DNA from: JBBRZM01 sp963813635
GTDB lineage: Bacteria > Actinomycetota > Acidimicrobiia > IMCC26256 > JBBRZM01
Assembly: GCA_963813635.1 (NCBI GenBank)
Contig: CAWEZO010000012.1
Coordinates: forward strand, 62,001-126,000
Reading direction: 5' to 3'
Length of the DNA: 64,000 bases
Part shown: in pieces, positions 18,784-28,169 of the stretch
How the letters are laid out: the number at the start of each line of letters is the position of its first letter
How positions within the stretch are numbered: the first letter of the stretch is position 1
Notes under the pieces: model-generated
Database searches by the model: none
Seen by the model: only the letters and a program-made list of their open reading frames with translations
Told to the model about the DNA's origin: nothing
Made by a program: the position numbers and the translations under genes

Positions 18784-19544
18784 TCACCGATCAACGAGAC
18801 GCGGGCGCGGTCCCCCGACCGCGGCGGCGGCGAACACCGCCAGCTTGGTCTCGTAGTACGCATCGCGCAGGTCGCCTTCGCTCGCCGCGTTGTACGTCGG
18901 GTACAACGCGCGGCGCGGAAACCTCGAGTGGTTGGGTGCACTGCGATGGGGCGTGCGGCTGTGAAACCACAGCGTCTGGCCGGCGGCCAGCGGCACCGGC
19001 TCCCACTCGAGCTCGGCTGCCGTCGCAGCCGCGATGCAGCCCCGCCCGTCGAGTGGCAGCAACTCGTGATGGCGGCGCGACACGACTTCGAGGCCGCCGT
19101 TGGTCTCGTCCGCGTCGTCGATCGCGATCATCGCCGACACATGCACGTTGATCATCGGGTACGCCGGCGCGTCCTGGTGCGGCGAGTACCCCGCTCCCCC
19201 GGGCGCCTTGTAGTTGACCTTCTCCTTGTAGAGCACCGCCGGCTCGCCGAGCACCGTCGACCGCGACCTCCAACAACGGTCCGGAGCACAGCAGCGCCCG
19301 CAGTTCGTCGTGGAACGGCAGGAAGTTCTCGCTGCGGCACAGCAGTGGCCCGTCGTCAGTGCCTTCGAAGTGCTGGAGCACCTCCCCGGCGTCCGCAGGC
19401 CACGCCGCAACCTCGTCGATCCATGCCCGCAACGCGGCGCCGCTGCCGACATCCGAGCGCATCCACCGCCACCCAGCCGAGCTCGCGGAACTGCTCGACG
19501 AGGCCATTGCGTTCACTTGCGGCAAACGTGAACGCTGCGGTCAT
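18784..19544 (-). pseudogene. Phytanoyl-CoA dioxygenase (PhyH) family protein, frameshifted
   Basis: An Fe(II)/2-oxoglutarate oxygenase of about 253 residues read over three frames. ATG 19544 starts MTAAFTFAASERNGLVEQF. The second frame gives GAALRAWIDEVAAWP and NFLPFHDELRALL. The third, from about 19250, gives VLYKEKVNYKAPGGAGYSPHQDAPAYP with the HxD iron pair, and later HSRTPHRSAPNHS with the distal His and NHSRFPRRALYPTYN with the 2-oxoglutarate Arg. Two indels, near 19250 and 19460, explain everything, so the true gene is probably intact. It lies 18 bp before the PhnZ-like gene, the arrangement expected of a PhnY-PhnZ pair. Confidence 0.75.
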
Positions 19545-19628
19545 CGCGCACGCAAGCATGTGGCCGTCTTCATCGTGGTCACAAGATAACGGTCAATCGC
19601 GCTCGTCCGTTGGTGGCGCAGCGCCGAC

Positions 19629-19657
19629 TTGGCAATTCCTGACTTAATCGGTAGGGT
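19629..19657 (+). promoter_or_regulatory. Predicted sigma-70-type promoter
   Basis: TTGGCA at 19629-19634 and TAGGGT at 19652-19657 are separated by 17 bp. This lies about 55 bp upstream of the GTG at 19712 and downstream of the divergent dioxygenase start, in an AT-richer patch. It would drive the four-gene run 19712-23426. Confidence 0.5.
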
Positions 19658-19711
19658 TTAGGTTCGTCGCCCCAACTCCCCCCGGGGTGGCACCACCGAG
19701 AGAGGTGCGGG

Positions 19712-20752
19712 GTGGTCGATCAGTCGCACGCTCCGGCAACGCCGCGCCTCGCCTCGTGCCCGCCTGACATCGACGCTCCCGCCCGATCTCGTCGCTGGCC
19801 CCTCGTCGTCACGCTCGTGCTCGGGCTCGGCGTCGCGTTCGCGCCGGTCGCGTTCCAGATGTTCTCGCGCGCCCCGAAGGGCGGCGACATGATCAACGCG
19901 TTCCGCCCGTACATGACCGAGCGCAAGATCAGGAAGTTCCAGGCCGACATGCGCGAGATCAACGCGGCGGTCGTCGAGTCGAGACAACAGCTGCGCCCGC
20001 TCCTCGCGCAGCGCGCCGGTCTCGGCACGGCCGACGTCGACAAGCAGTACGCGTCGTACGCCGACTTCGAACGGCGGTGGAAGTCGATCGACGACGACAT
20101 GAGCGACATGCTGCGCACGATGCACCGCGATATCGGTGATTACGAGGCGGTCGACGCGCTCCCATCGTTCCCGTTGTTCCCCTGGTTCTTCGTCGCTCCC
20201 GGCTTGCTCATTGCGGGTGCTTCGGCGTGGGGGCTGATCGCGCGCCGTCGTGGCGGAAGCGGCCGCGGTGCAACGGTGGCGCTCATGGTGCTCGGTGTCG
20301 GCCTCATTGCCGCGCCGGCGGTGTTCCAGATGTTCACCGCGCGCCCGAAGGGCGGCCACATGATCAACGACTTCCGGCCGCTCATGACTCGCCCGAGGGT
20401 GCAGAAGATCCAGGGCTACTTCCTCGTCATCGGCGCCGGCGAAGGCACGATCCGCGCGCAAGTGCTGCCCCACCTCGAGCAACACGGTTCGACTGCCGCG
20501 CAGCTCCGGGTGCAGCTGCCGAAGGTGCATCAGTTCTCCAAGGATTGGCCGGGCATCTCCAACACGATGGCCCCGATGATCGGCGCCATGAGTGACAACG
20601 TCGGGAACTATCAAGCCGTCGACGCGCTCCCACCGTTCCCGCTCTTCCCGTGGTTCTTCGTCGTGCCCGGTGTGCTCGTGATCACGTTCGCCGTGGTCGC
20701 GCGCCGGAAGGGCAGCGTCCAGTCACCATCCATCCGAGGAGGAACACCATGA
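19712..20752 (+). CDS. Membrane protein with two tandem copies of one module
   Basis: A 346-residue protein that I cannot assign to a known family. It is two copies of the same roughly 150-residue unit: a membrane helix, FQMF-x-x-x-PKGG-x-MIN-x-FRP, an external alpha-helical segment, then Y-x-AVDALP-x-FPLFPWFFV and a second membrane helix. Copy one spans about residues 27-178 and copy two about 190-333. Both ectodomains (about 110 residues) face out, predicted from helix placement. GTG 19712 follows AGAGAGG. Its stop overlaps the ATG of the next lipoprotein (ATGA), so the two are probably made together. Confidence 0.85.
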   Translation: MVDQSHAPATPRLASCPPDIDAPARSRRWPLVVTLVLGLGVAFAPVAFQMFSRAPKGGDMINAFRPYMTERKIRKFQADMREINAAVVESRQQLRPLLAQRAGLGTADVDKQYASYADFERRWKSIDDDMSDMLRTMHRDIGDYEAVDALPSFPLFPWFFVAPGLLIAGASAWGLIARRRGGSGRGATVALMVLGVGLIAAPAVFQMFTARPKGGHMINDFRPLMTRPRVQKIQGYFLVIGAGEGTIRAQVLPHLEQHGSTAAQLRVQLPKVHQFSKDWPGISNTMAPMIGAMSDNVGNYQAVDALPPFPLFPWFFVVPGVLVITFAVVARRKGSVQSPSIRGGTP

Positions 20753-21453
20753 ACCGCACGCGTTGGATTCGGCTTTCGGCCGCGCTGGCTGTGCTCGCGT
20801 TGGCTGTCGCCGCGTGCAGCAGTTCGAGCTCGACGAAGACCACGTCGAAGAGCGCGTCGAGCTCCGCTCTCGTCGGTACGTTCAAGGCCACAGCAGCCGA
20901 CTGCGCGGCCGGCGCCCCGACCAAGGGCTCCTACTTCCGCATGGTGCAGTCGGGCGGCACCGTCGCTGCCGGGCCGTTTGTCGCCAACGCCGACTCCACG
21001 TGCGGTGATAAGAAGTACAGCGCGTTGGAGCCCGGCACCGACGGCGGCCTGACCACCGGCGCGTACCAGGCCCAGCCCGATCCGCCATTCGATGCGGCGA
21101 AGAACGGGGTCGCCGACAAGATCACCCAGCCGACCAAGTTCTTCAACGTGGGCTTCGCCCTCTCGTCGAACGCGAAGGATCCGCAGACCGGCAAGTCGGT
21201 ACCCGAGCCGTCGATCACCAACGCGAACGGGAAGCTCTCGGGCGACCTGAGCGCGCTGAACGCGGCGTGGAACGGCCAGCAGTTCAACCAGGGCGCACCC
21301 AAGCCCGGCGCATCGCCGCCCGGCAACGCGACCGGTACCTATGACGCGAAGAACGGCGCGTACACGCTCGAGTGGTCGAGCCCGATCTCCGGCGGTCCGT
21401 TCAACGGGTTCACCGGCGTGTGGCACTTCGAAGGCACGTTCGAGAAGAAATGA
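20749..21453 (+). CDS. Secreted lipoprotein of unknown function
   Basis: A 234-residue protein. A lipoprotein signal peptide (VLALAVAACSS) leaves the acylated Cys near residue 21, followed by a Ser/Thr-rich tether. The mature part has four tryptophans clustered in the C-terminal half, a GTYDAKNGAYTLEWSSPISGG strand-rich segment and a WHFEGTFE end, suggesting a beta-sandwich or lipocalin-like fold. I do not recognise the family. It is coupled by ATGA overlap to the duplicated membrane protein upstream, which suggests a joint surface role. Confidence 0.8.
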   Translation: MNRTRWIRLSAALAVLALAVAACSSSSSTKTTSKSASSSALVGTFKATAADCAAGAPTKGSYFRMVQSGGTVAAGPFVANADSTCGDKKYSALEPGTDGGLTTGAYQAQPDPPFDAAKNGVADKITQPTKFFNVGFALSSNAKDPQTGKSVPEPSITNANGKLSGDLSALNAAWNGQQFNQGAPKPGASPPGNATGTYDAKNGAYTLEWSSPISGGPFNGFTGVWHFEGTFEKK

Positions 21454-21499
21454 CGAGGCCTCGAGTGATCTCGCCGCACGCGATCGGAAGGAGCGGCTC

Positions 21500-22009
21500 G
21501 TGAGCAAGGTCTTCAGCTTTCCGAACCCGGTCAACGAGGTCTCGGCGCGCCTCGTCGCGGGCGGGGTGGTGATCCTCAGCGTGCTGACGATCGCGCTCCA
21601 GCAACCCTGGTTGTTGATCCCGCTCGCGTACGGGTTCGTCGCGCGCGTCCTCAGCGGCCCGACGCTGAGCCCGCTCGGCCAGTTCGTGACGCGGGTGCTG
21701 ACGCCGAACCTGCCGTTCAAGGAGAAGCTCGTCGCCGGGCCGCCGAAGCGATTCGCGCAGGGCATCGGGGCGACGTTGTCGGTGAGCGCGCTGATCCTGC
21801 ACTTCGGGTTCGGCGCGACCACCGCGGCGTACGTGCTGGTCGGGTTCATCGTGATCGCGGCGACACTCGAGTCGGTGTTCGCGTTCTGTCTCGGCTGCCA
21901 GGTCTTCGCTGTGCTGATGAGCTTCGGCGTCGTCCCCGAGGAGGTTTGCGAACGCTGCAACAACATCTGGGCCGACGCGCCAACCCGTTTGGTACGTCCT
22001 TCGCCCTAG
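21500..22009 (+). CDS. DUF4395 membrane protein
   Basis: A 169-residue DUF4395 protein with hallmark segments NPVNEVSARLVAG, GPTLSPLG, the PPKRFAQGIG cytoplasmic loop and the C-terminal ESVFAFCLGCQVF with its CxxC. Four membrane helices are likely. GTG 21500 follows GGAAGGAG. Members often sit with rhodanese or thioredoxin genes, and the CxxC at the membrane suggests thiol redox or sulfur chemistry, but the function is unproven. A shorter paralogue without the cysteines is at 52385-52831. Confidence 0.88.
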   Translation: MSKVFSFPNPVNEVSARLVAGGVVILSVLTIALQQPWLLIPLAYGFVARVLSGPTLSPLGQFVTRVLTPNLPFKEKLVAGPPKRFAQGIGATLSVSALILHFGFGATTAAYVLVGFIVIAATLESVFAFCLGCQVFAVLMSFGVVPEEVCERCNNIWADAPTRLVRPSP

Positions 22010-22094
22010 CGAAAGGAGCGAAGAGGCGGCAACCGGCCCGCGCGGAATACCCGTGCTTGACCCGGGGTGGCGGCGTGGTGAACGCTTCTTCGCG

Positions 22095-23426
22095 ATGCCC
22101 GAGACTCGGTACGCAAAGAGCGACGGTGTGCACATCGCGTACCAGGCCGCGGGCAACGGGCCCCTCGACGTCGTGATGGTCCCGGGGTTCGTCTCCAACG
22201 TGGAGCTCGTGTGGGACATGCCGGTCTTCGGCTCCATGCTGCGCCGCATCGGGTCGTTCGCACGCGTCGTGCCGTTCGACAAGCGAGGCACCGGCCTGTC
22301 CGATCGGGCGGTCGGGGTGCCGACACTCGAGCAACGCATGGACGATGTACGCGCGGTGATGGATGCCGCGGAGATCGAACGGGCTGCGCTGTGGGGAATC
22401 TCCGAAGGTGGGCCGGTGTGCATCCTCTTCGCGGCCACGTATCCGGAACGCGTGTCTTCGCTCGTGCTCCAGGGTTCCTTTGCACGCATCACGAGCGCGC
22501 CCGACCAGCCGTTCGGCTACCCACCCGACTCGGTCGAGCCGATCACCGCGGCGTTCGAAACGCAGTGGGGCACGGGTGACGTCATGGCCAACTTCTTCCC
22601 GACCACGATTGACGACCCGGCGATGCGCGACCTGTATGCGCGGTACGAACGACACGGAGCAAGCCCCAGCGCAGTGACGACCATCCTCGAGACGTGTGCC
22701 GCGATCGATGTCCGATCCATCTTGCCCACGATCAGCGCGCCGACGCTTGTGGTGCACAGCACCGGTGATCCGATGATCGAGGTCGAGCACGGTCGGTATC
22801 TCGCCGAGAAGATCCCCGGTGCGAAATACATCGAGATGACGAGCGCCGATCACATGATCGGCGACGACGCGTTCGGCAGGTTCGACGACATCGAGGAGTT
22901 CTTGACCGGGTACCGGCCCGTGGCCGATCCCGACCGAATCCTGGCCACCGTCCTGTTCACCGACATCGTCGACTCGACGCGGCGCCTCGCGGAGTTGGGC
23001 GACAAACGTTGGCGTGAGCTGCTCGACCGTCACGACGAGATCACGCGTCGTGAGCTCGACCGGTTCCGCGGCAGGGAGCTGAAGACCACCGGCGACGGCT
23101 TCGTCGCCACGTTCGACGGACCGGCCCGGGCGGTGCAGTGCGCAGTCGCCACGACGAAGGCGGTTCGGCCGCTCGGCCTGCAGTTGCGCGCCGGGGTCCA
23201 CACCGGCGAATGCCTGCAACGCGGCGACGACCTGGGCGGGATCGGCGTGCACATCGGCGCACGCGTCGCGGCACTCGCCGCGCCGAGCCAGGTGTTGGTC
23301 TCGCGCACGGTGACCGATCTCGTCGCGGGCTCCGGCCTCGAGTTCACGGACCACGGCGAATACGAGCTGAAAGGCGTCCCCGGCTTGCGGCGACTGTTCG
23401 CCGTCGAGATGGAGCCGGCGAACTAA
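22095..23426 (+). CDS. Alpha/beta-hydrolase fused to a class III adenylate cyclase
   Basis: A 443-residue fusion. Residues 1-280 form an alpha/beta-hydrolase with nucleophile elbow WGISEGGP, acid in STGDP and His in TSADHMIG. Residues 285-443 form a class III cyclase with both metal Asp residues (LFTDIVDSTRR and KTTGDGFVATFDGP), a GVHTGEC segment and the GIGVHIGARVAALA region. The domain order is that of Mycobacterium tuberculosis Rv1900c. The hydrolase half may gate the cyclase in response to a small molecule. Start ATG 22095 was chosen because it gives the family N-terminus MPETRYAKSDGVHIAYQ. Confidence 0.92.
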   Translation: MPETRYAKSDGVHIAYQAAGNGPLDVVMVPGFVSNVELVWDMPVFGSMLRRIGSFARVVPFDKRGTGLSDRAVGVPTLEQRMDDVRAVMDAAEIERAALWGISEGGPVCILFAATYPERVSSLVLQGSFARITSAPDQPFGYPPDSVEPITAAFETQWGTGDVMANFFPTTIDDPAMRDLYARYERHGASPSAVTTILETCAAIDVRSILPTISAPTLVVHSTGDPMIEVEHGRYLAEKIPGAKYIEMTSADHMIGDDAFGRFDDIEEFLTGYRPVADPDRILATVLFTDIVDSTRRLAELGDKRWRELLDRHDEITRRELDRFRGRELKTTGDGFVATFDGPARAVQCAVATTKAVRPLGLQLRAGVHTGECLQRGDDLGGIGVHIGARVAALAAPSQVLVSRTVTDLVAGSGLEFTDHGEYELKGVPGLRRLFAVEMEPAN

Positions 23427-23518
23427 CGGGTGCGGCGCCCGCGGCGCCAAGAGCAAGAATTAGGAAGCTCTTACGCCGCTCGGCTCTCGTTCTTACGGTG
23501 CGCGCCCAGAGTGCACTC

Positions 23519-25002
23519 ATGCACGACATTCAAGGAGCCGCGCACACCACGCCACCGGGCGAAACCGCACCAATCTTCGCGCCCACCCTGGATGTCGTCG
23601 TCCCCGTCTACAACGAGGAGGCGGTGCTGGAACGCAGCATCGTGCGGCTCTACGACTACCTGTCAGCAGGCTTTCCGTTCACTTGGCGGATCGTGATCGT
23701 CGACAACGCCTCGACCGACGGCACCTGGCTCGCCGCGACCCGCCTTGCCCGCGACCTACACCACGTCACTGCAGTGCATCTCGACCGCAAGGGTCGCGGG
23801 CTGGCGCTGCGCACCGCCTGGACCGCGAGCGATGCGGCCGTCGTCGCGTACATGGACGTCGATCTCTCAACCGACCTCGACGCGCTCCTCCCGTTGATCG
23901 CGCCGCTCGCGTCGGGGCACTCCGACCTCGCGATCGGTTCGCGCCTCGCGCCGGGGTCGTCGGTGGCACGCGCACCGAAGCGTGAGCTGATCTCGCGCAC
24001 CTACAACTTGATCCTGCGCACGGTGTTCGCCACCCGGGTGCGGGACGCGGAATGCGGCTTCAAGGCAGTCCGCACCGACGTTGCGCGGGTCCTTGTTCCT
24101 GCGGTCGAGGACGACGGTTGGTTCTTCGACACCGAGCTCCTGCTGCTCGCGGAACGCAACGGCTTGCGGATCCACGAGGTGCCTGTCGACTGGATCGACA
24201 ACGCCGACAGCCGAGTGCACGTCGCCCGCACCGCTCTCGACGATCTCGCGGGCACGGCACGCATGGCGCGCGCGTTCGCCGCCGGTCGGGGTCGGCTCGA
24301 CCTCGGCGCGTCCGCGCGTCCGCTCCTCGACGACGACTTCGGCCGCCGGCTGGTGCGCTTCGGGCTGATCGGCACTGCGAGCACGGCCGTCTCACTGCTG
24401 TTGTTCCTGCTGGCCCTCGGCACGTTCGGTGCCATCGGCGCGCAACGTCGCTCGCGGTGAGCGCGACGTTCCTCGCGAACACGTGGGCCAACGCCCACTT
24501 CACGATGCAGACGTCCCGCCCGCGCTGGCGGAGCGCCTGCCGCATCTACCTCGGCTCGATCGCGTTGACGAGCGCCGCGCTGTTCCTCGTCGACGCGGCG
24601 GGCGCTGGACTCGGCGCGCAGATCAGTGCGCTCGTCGTCACGTGGACCGTTGCGACCATCGGACGGCTCGCCCTGGTGCGTCGCGCGAGCACGCGAAGGG
24701 TCCGCGGCATGAACCGGTCTTCAACTCGCCCGGCGCAGGATGACGCTTCGACGAATCCTGCGCTGCGCCGCCGCCCCGGTCGGCTTCACGGTGGTCTGCA
24801 CGGTCGTCCCGGAGACGAGCGTGCTCAGCATCGGGGTGCCGGCCAGGGCGACGTGCTCGCCATGCATCACGAGATGGCGCCGTCGCACCTCGCCGAGCGC
24901 CGCTGGCTGCTCGAGCGGCGCGGTCGGGAGATTCCCAAACCGGTGCTCGCGGCCCCCCGTCCCCGCCTGTTTCTCACCGACCCAGGAACGAGTCCGTCAT
25001 GA
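23519..25002 (+). CDS. GT2 dolichol-phosphate-mannose-synthase-like glycosyltransferase fused to GtrA (one frameshift)
   Basis: Residues 20-250 are a family 2 glycosyltransferase with VVPVYNEEAVLERS, VDNASTDGT, AYMDVDLSTD (the DxD-type motif) and a DAECGFKAVR acceptor loop. A GtrA-like four-helix membrane domain follows from about residue 285 (RLVRFGLIGTASTAVS). The frame changes near 24440, after which helices LAVSATFLANTWANAHF and the rest continue. The Arg-rich tail to 25002 fits no family, but its stop overlaps the ATG of the next gene (ATGA), supporting this reading. It probably charges a polyprenyl phosphate with a sugar for the ArnT-like transferase downstream. Confidence 0.82.
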
Positions 25003-27203
25003 GCACCACCCTGTTGCCACCGACATCGCCGCCGCCCATCGATCTCGGCCCGCCCGAGATCGTGGCGTTGCCGGCAACTTCGCGCCGACCGTTGCAGCGC
25101 CTGTGGCGCGGCCCCGACGATGACCCGCCGTGGGCGCGCCCGGCACTGCTCAGTCTCCTCCTCATTACCGCTGTCCTCTATCTCTGGGGCCTGGGCGCCT
25201 CCGGCTGGGGAAACTCCTATTACTCCGCGGCGGTACAGGCGGGCACCAAGAGTTGGAAGGCGTTCTTCTTCGGATCCACCGACTCGTCCAACTTCATCAC
25301 GGTCGACAAGGCCCCGGCCTCAATGTGGGTGATGGGCATCTCGGCCCGCATCTTCGGCGTCAACTCGTGGAGCATCCTCGCTCCGCAAGCACTCGAAGGT
25401 GTCGCGCTCGTCGGCGTGCTCTACGCAACGGTCAAGCGGTGGTTCTCACCGGCAGCGGCACTCGTGGCCGGTGCAGTGTGCGCGCTCACGCCGGTTGCCG
25501 CGTTGATGTTCCGTTTCAACAACCCCGACGCGCTGCTGACGCTGCTGCTCGTGCTCGGCGCATACGCGATCACGCGTGCGGTGGAGGACGGGCGCACCCG
25601 CTGGCTCGTGCTCGCCGGTGTGTTCGTCGGCTTCGCGTTCCTCGCCAAGGAGCTCCAGGCGTTCCTCGTACTGCCCGCGTTCGGGATCGTCTACCTCATC
25701 GCGGGGCCGCCGAAGATCGGGAAGCGAATCTGGCAGATCGTCGTGCTCGGGCTGACGACGCTCGCGGCCGCGGGTTGGTGGGTCGCGATCGTGTCGCTCT
25801 GGCCGGCGTCGAGCCGTCCCTACATCGGCGGCTCGCAGAACAACAGCTTTTGGAACGTGTTGTTCGGCTACAACGGATTCGGTCGCCTCACGGGAGCCGA
25901 GTCGGGCAGCGTGGGTGGCGGCCCGGCAGGCGGCACCGGCATGTGGGGTCCGACCGGTTGGACCCGACTCTTCAACGCGCAGTTCGGCGGGCAGGTCTCG
26001 TGGCTGATCCCCGCTGCGCTGCTCCTGCTCGTCGTCGGACTTGTATTGACCGCAAAGCGGCCGCGCACCGACCGCACGCGCGCCGGGCTCGTGCTGTGGG
26101 GCGGCTGGTTGCTCGTGACCGGCGCGGCAATCAGCCTCGGCAAAGGCATTATCCACCCCTATTACACGGTTGCGCTCGCGCCGGCGATCGGCGCGCTGAT
26201 CGGAATCGGCGGCGCGCTGCTGTGGCGTCACCGCGACCAGTGGTACGCACGCGTCGCGCTCGCAAGCAGTCTCGCGGTCTCGGTGATCTGGGCGTCGCGG
26301 CTGCTTGATCGGACGCCGACCTGGATGCCGGGGTTGCGCGTGTTCGTGCTCGTGGTCGGCATCGGCCTCGCAATCGCACTGGTCGTGCCGTTCCGCAGCG
26401 CGCGCGCCGGGCTCGCGCTGCTTGCCGCGGCCGTCGTCATCGCGCTCGCCGCGCCCGCCGCGTACACGCTGTCGACGGCGAGCACAGCGCATGCCGGCGC
26501 GATCCCGTCTGCCGGACCAACGGCCGCCGGCGGGGCGTTCGGCGGCGGGCCTGGTGGTCCCCCGGGCCTCGCCGGCGGTAACGCACCGGGTGTCGGGAAC
26601 GGCGCGGCGCCCAACTTCGGGCCAAACGGCATACCGGGAGGCGGCGGTCCCGGCGGCGGCCAGTTCCCGGGCGGTGCGGGCGCGCCGCAGGGTGGCAGTC
26701 CCGGTGGTGTGCAGGGCGGCGCCGGCGGAGCACAAGGTGGGCTCGGCGGAGCGCAGGGTCGTACCGGTGGAGCGCAAGGCGGTCCCGGCGGCTTGCTCAA
26801 CGGGCCGAGCGTCGGGTCGAAGCTGGCGAAGATGCTCGAGACCGGGAGTAATGGATACCGGTGGGTCGCGGCCTCTGTCGGCGCGAACAACGCCGCGAGC
26901 TACCAGCTCGCGTCGGGCAAGGCGATCATGGCGATCGGCGGCTTCAACGGCACCGATCCGACGCCGACGCTCGCGCAGTTCAAGGCGTACGTCGCCAAGG
27001 GCGAGATCCACTACTTCATCGGTGGTGGCGGCTTCGGTGGCGGCGGCTTCGGTGGCGGCGGCGGTCCCGCGGGCGGCCAGGGTGCCAACGGCACGTCGAG
27101 CAGCATCACGACGTGGGTCGCGGCGAACTTCGAATCACGCACCGTCAACGGCGTCACGATCTACGACCTGACGACCACAACGTCCACACCGAACGCGACA
27201 TGA
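24999..27203 (+). CDS. ArnT/PMT-like glycosyltransferase (GT39/GT83 type) with Gly-rich insert
   Basis: A 734-residue polytopic GT-C enzyme. After a cytoplasmic Pro-rich N-terminus, the first external loop has GWGNSYYSAAVQAG and VDKAPASMW, the catalytic-Asp region of the family. About twelve hydrophobic helices extend to residue 495. A low-complexity Gly/Pro/Gln stretch (about 505-600) follows, then a folded C-terminal domain interrupted by GGGGFGGGGFGGGGG near residue 680. It is coupled to the GT2-GtrA gene upstream, which likely supplies a polyprenyl-phosphate sugar donor for transfer to a surface acceptor on the outside. Pairs like this are common in actinobacteria. The sugar is unknown. 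Confidence 0.88.
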   Translation: MSTTLLPPTSPPPIDLGPPEIVALPATSRRPLQRLWRGPDDDPPWARPALLSLLLITAVLYLWGLGASGWGNSYYSAAVQAGTKSWKAFFFGSTDSSNFITVDKAPASMWVMGISARIFGVNSWSILAPQALEGVALVGVLYATVKRWFSPAAALVAGAVCALTPVAALMFRFNNPDALLTLLLVLGAYAITRAVEDGRTRWLVLAGVFVGFAFLAKELQAFLVLPAFGIVYLIAGPPKIGKRIWQIVVLGLTTLAAAGWWVAIVSLWPASSRPYIGGSQNNSFWNVLFGYNGFGRLTGAESGSVGGGPAGGTGMWGPTGWTRLFNAQFGGQVSWLIPAALLLLVVGLVLTAKRPRTDRTRAGLVLWGGWLLVTGAAISLGKGIIHPYYTVALAPAIGALIGIGGALLWRHRDQWYARVALASSLAVSVIWASRLLDRTPTWMPGLRVFVLVVGIGLAIALVVPFRSARAGLALLAAAVVIALAAPAAYTLSTASTAHAGAIPSAGPTAAGGAFGGGPGGPPGLAGGNAPGVGNGAAPNFGPNGIPGGGGPGGGQFPGGAGAPQGGSPGGVQGGAGGAQGGLGGAQGRTGGAQGGPGGLLNGPSVGSKLAKMLETGSNGYRWVAASVGANNAASYQLASGKAIMAIGGFNGTDPTPTLAQFKAYVAKGEIHYFIGGGGFGGGGFGGGGGPAGGQGANGTSSSITTWVAANFESRTVNGVTIYDLTTTTSTPNAT

Positions 27204-27251
27204 CAGGCCCGCGACGGTGCCGCGTAGAGTCCCTCTGCGAGGAGGCCCGCC

Positions 27252-28096
27252 GTGGATGCGATCGTCACCGCACTGGCACAACAGCAGGCCGAGCTCGCGG
27301 GCCTGCTTGCGCCGCTGAAGGAGAGCGACTGGCAGCGACCCTCACCGTGTGAAGGCTGGAACCTCGCCGACGTCGTCCTGCATCTCGCGCAGACCGACGA
27401 GCTCTCCCTCGCGAGTGTGCAGGGGCGCTTCGCGGAACAGGTCGGCGAGACCGCGGGGATGGGCTTCAAGGGCAACGTGGACGAGGCCGCCGCGCTGGTG
27501 GTCGAGCACGAGCGCGGCCAGCCGGGTCCTGCGGTGCGCGATCGATGGCAGGCCGGCGCCGACGCATTGCGCGACGCGTTCAGCAGCGTGCGACCCGCAC
27601 GAACGCGTCGAGTGGGTCGCTGGTCAGCTGTCGGTCCGCACACTCGCCACGACGCGACTCGCGGAGACATGGATTCACACGGGCGATGTTGCCGAAGCAC
27701 TCGGCCAAAAGCTCGCGCCCACCGGCCGGCTGTGGCAGATCGCCCGTCTCGCGTGGCGCACACTCCCGTACACGTTCGCGCGCGCCGGTCGCGAGCTCAC
27801 GGGTCCGGTCGCCTTCGAGCTCCACGCGCCGAGCGGCGAGGCCTGGGACTTCGTGCCCGAATCACCCGGCACCTCGACACCCCGCTCGCCTGCTGGAACT
27901 GGTCCGCATTCCCTCAAGGAAGACTTGAGCATTCGCGGGCCAGTTCGGGGAGGCGAGTTGCTCACGGTCATCCGTGGCGATGCCGTCGAGCTGTGCCTGG
28001 TTGCCGCGCGCCGCGTCGCGCCCGAAGACACCGCATTACGCGGGGAAGGTCCCCGACGCGCAAGCCGTGCTCGAGCTCGTGCGCACGTACGCGTAA
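27252..28096 (+). pseudogene. Mycothiol-dependent maleylpyruvate-isomerase-family (DinB fold) protein, frameshifted
   Basis: The N-terminal 115 residues are a DinB_2/MDMPI four-helix domain: LAQQQAELAGLLAPLKESDWQRPSPCEGWNLADVVLHL carries the first metal-site His. From about 27595 the next frame continues with RVEWVAGQLSVRTLATTRLAETWIHTGDV, containing the later His ligand in WIHTGD. The C-terminal MDMPI_C-like part has further shifts near 27880 and 28045 and ends PDAQAVLELVRTYA at 28096. At least three indels are required. Family members use mycothiol, the actinobacterial thiol, but most have unknown substrates. Confidence 0.75.
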
Positions 28097-28123
28097 CACC
28101 GCAGCTCACGGGTCCCCACCACC

Positions 28124-28169
28124 TGTTTGTGCGATCAGGGCCCCTCTAAGGGGCCCGATCGCACAAACA
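28124..28169. terminator. Long near-perfect hairpin
   Basis: A 20-bp stem interrupted by one bulged A: TGTTTGTGCGATC and GGGCCCC on the left, GGGGCCC and GATCGCACAAACA on the right, around the 5-nt loop TCTAA. It sits 28 bp after the DinB fold gene and 100 bp before the next one on the same strand. No U-tract follows. It is either a strong hairpin terminator or one of the palindromic elements described under findings. Confidence 0.65.

Noticed and set aside
24709..24998. A separate small gene after the GtrA domain
   Set aside because: No start with a good ribosome site is visible, while the GtrA frame remains open to 25002 and overlaps the next ATG in an ATGA junction.
26520..26810. Repeat-like G-rich DNA as a possible CRISPR or minisatellite
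   Set aside because: It encodes an in-frame Gly/Pro-rich linker; units vary in length and sequence, with no spacers.
25446..27011. A 500-residue antisense frame opposite the ArnT-like gene
   Set aside because: No recognisable motif, amino acid composition is that of antisense translation, and the + strand protein has a strong membrane topology and family motifs.
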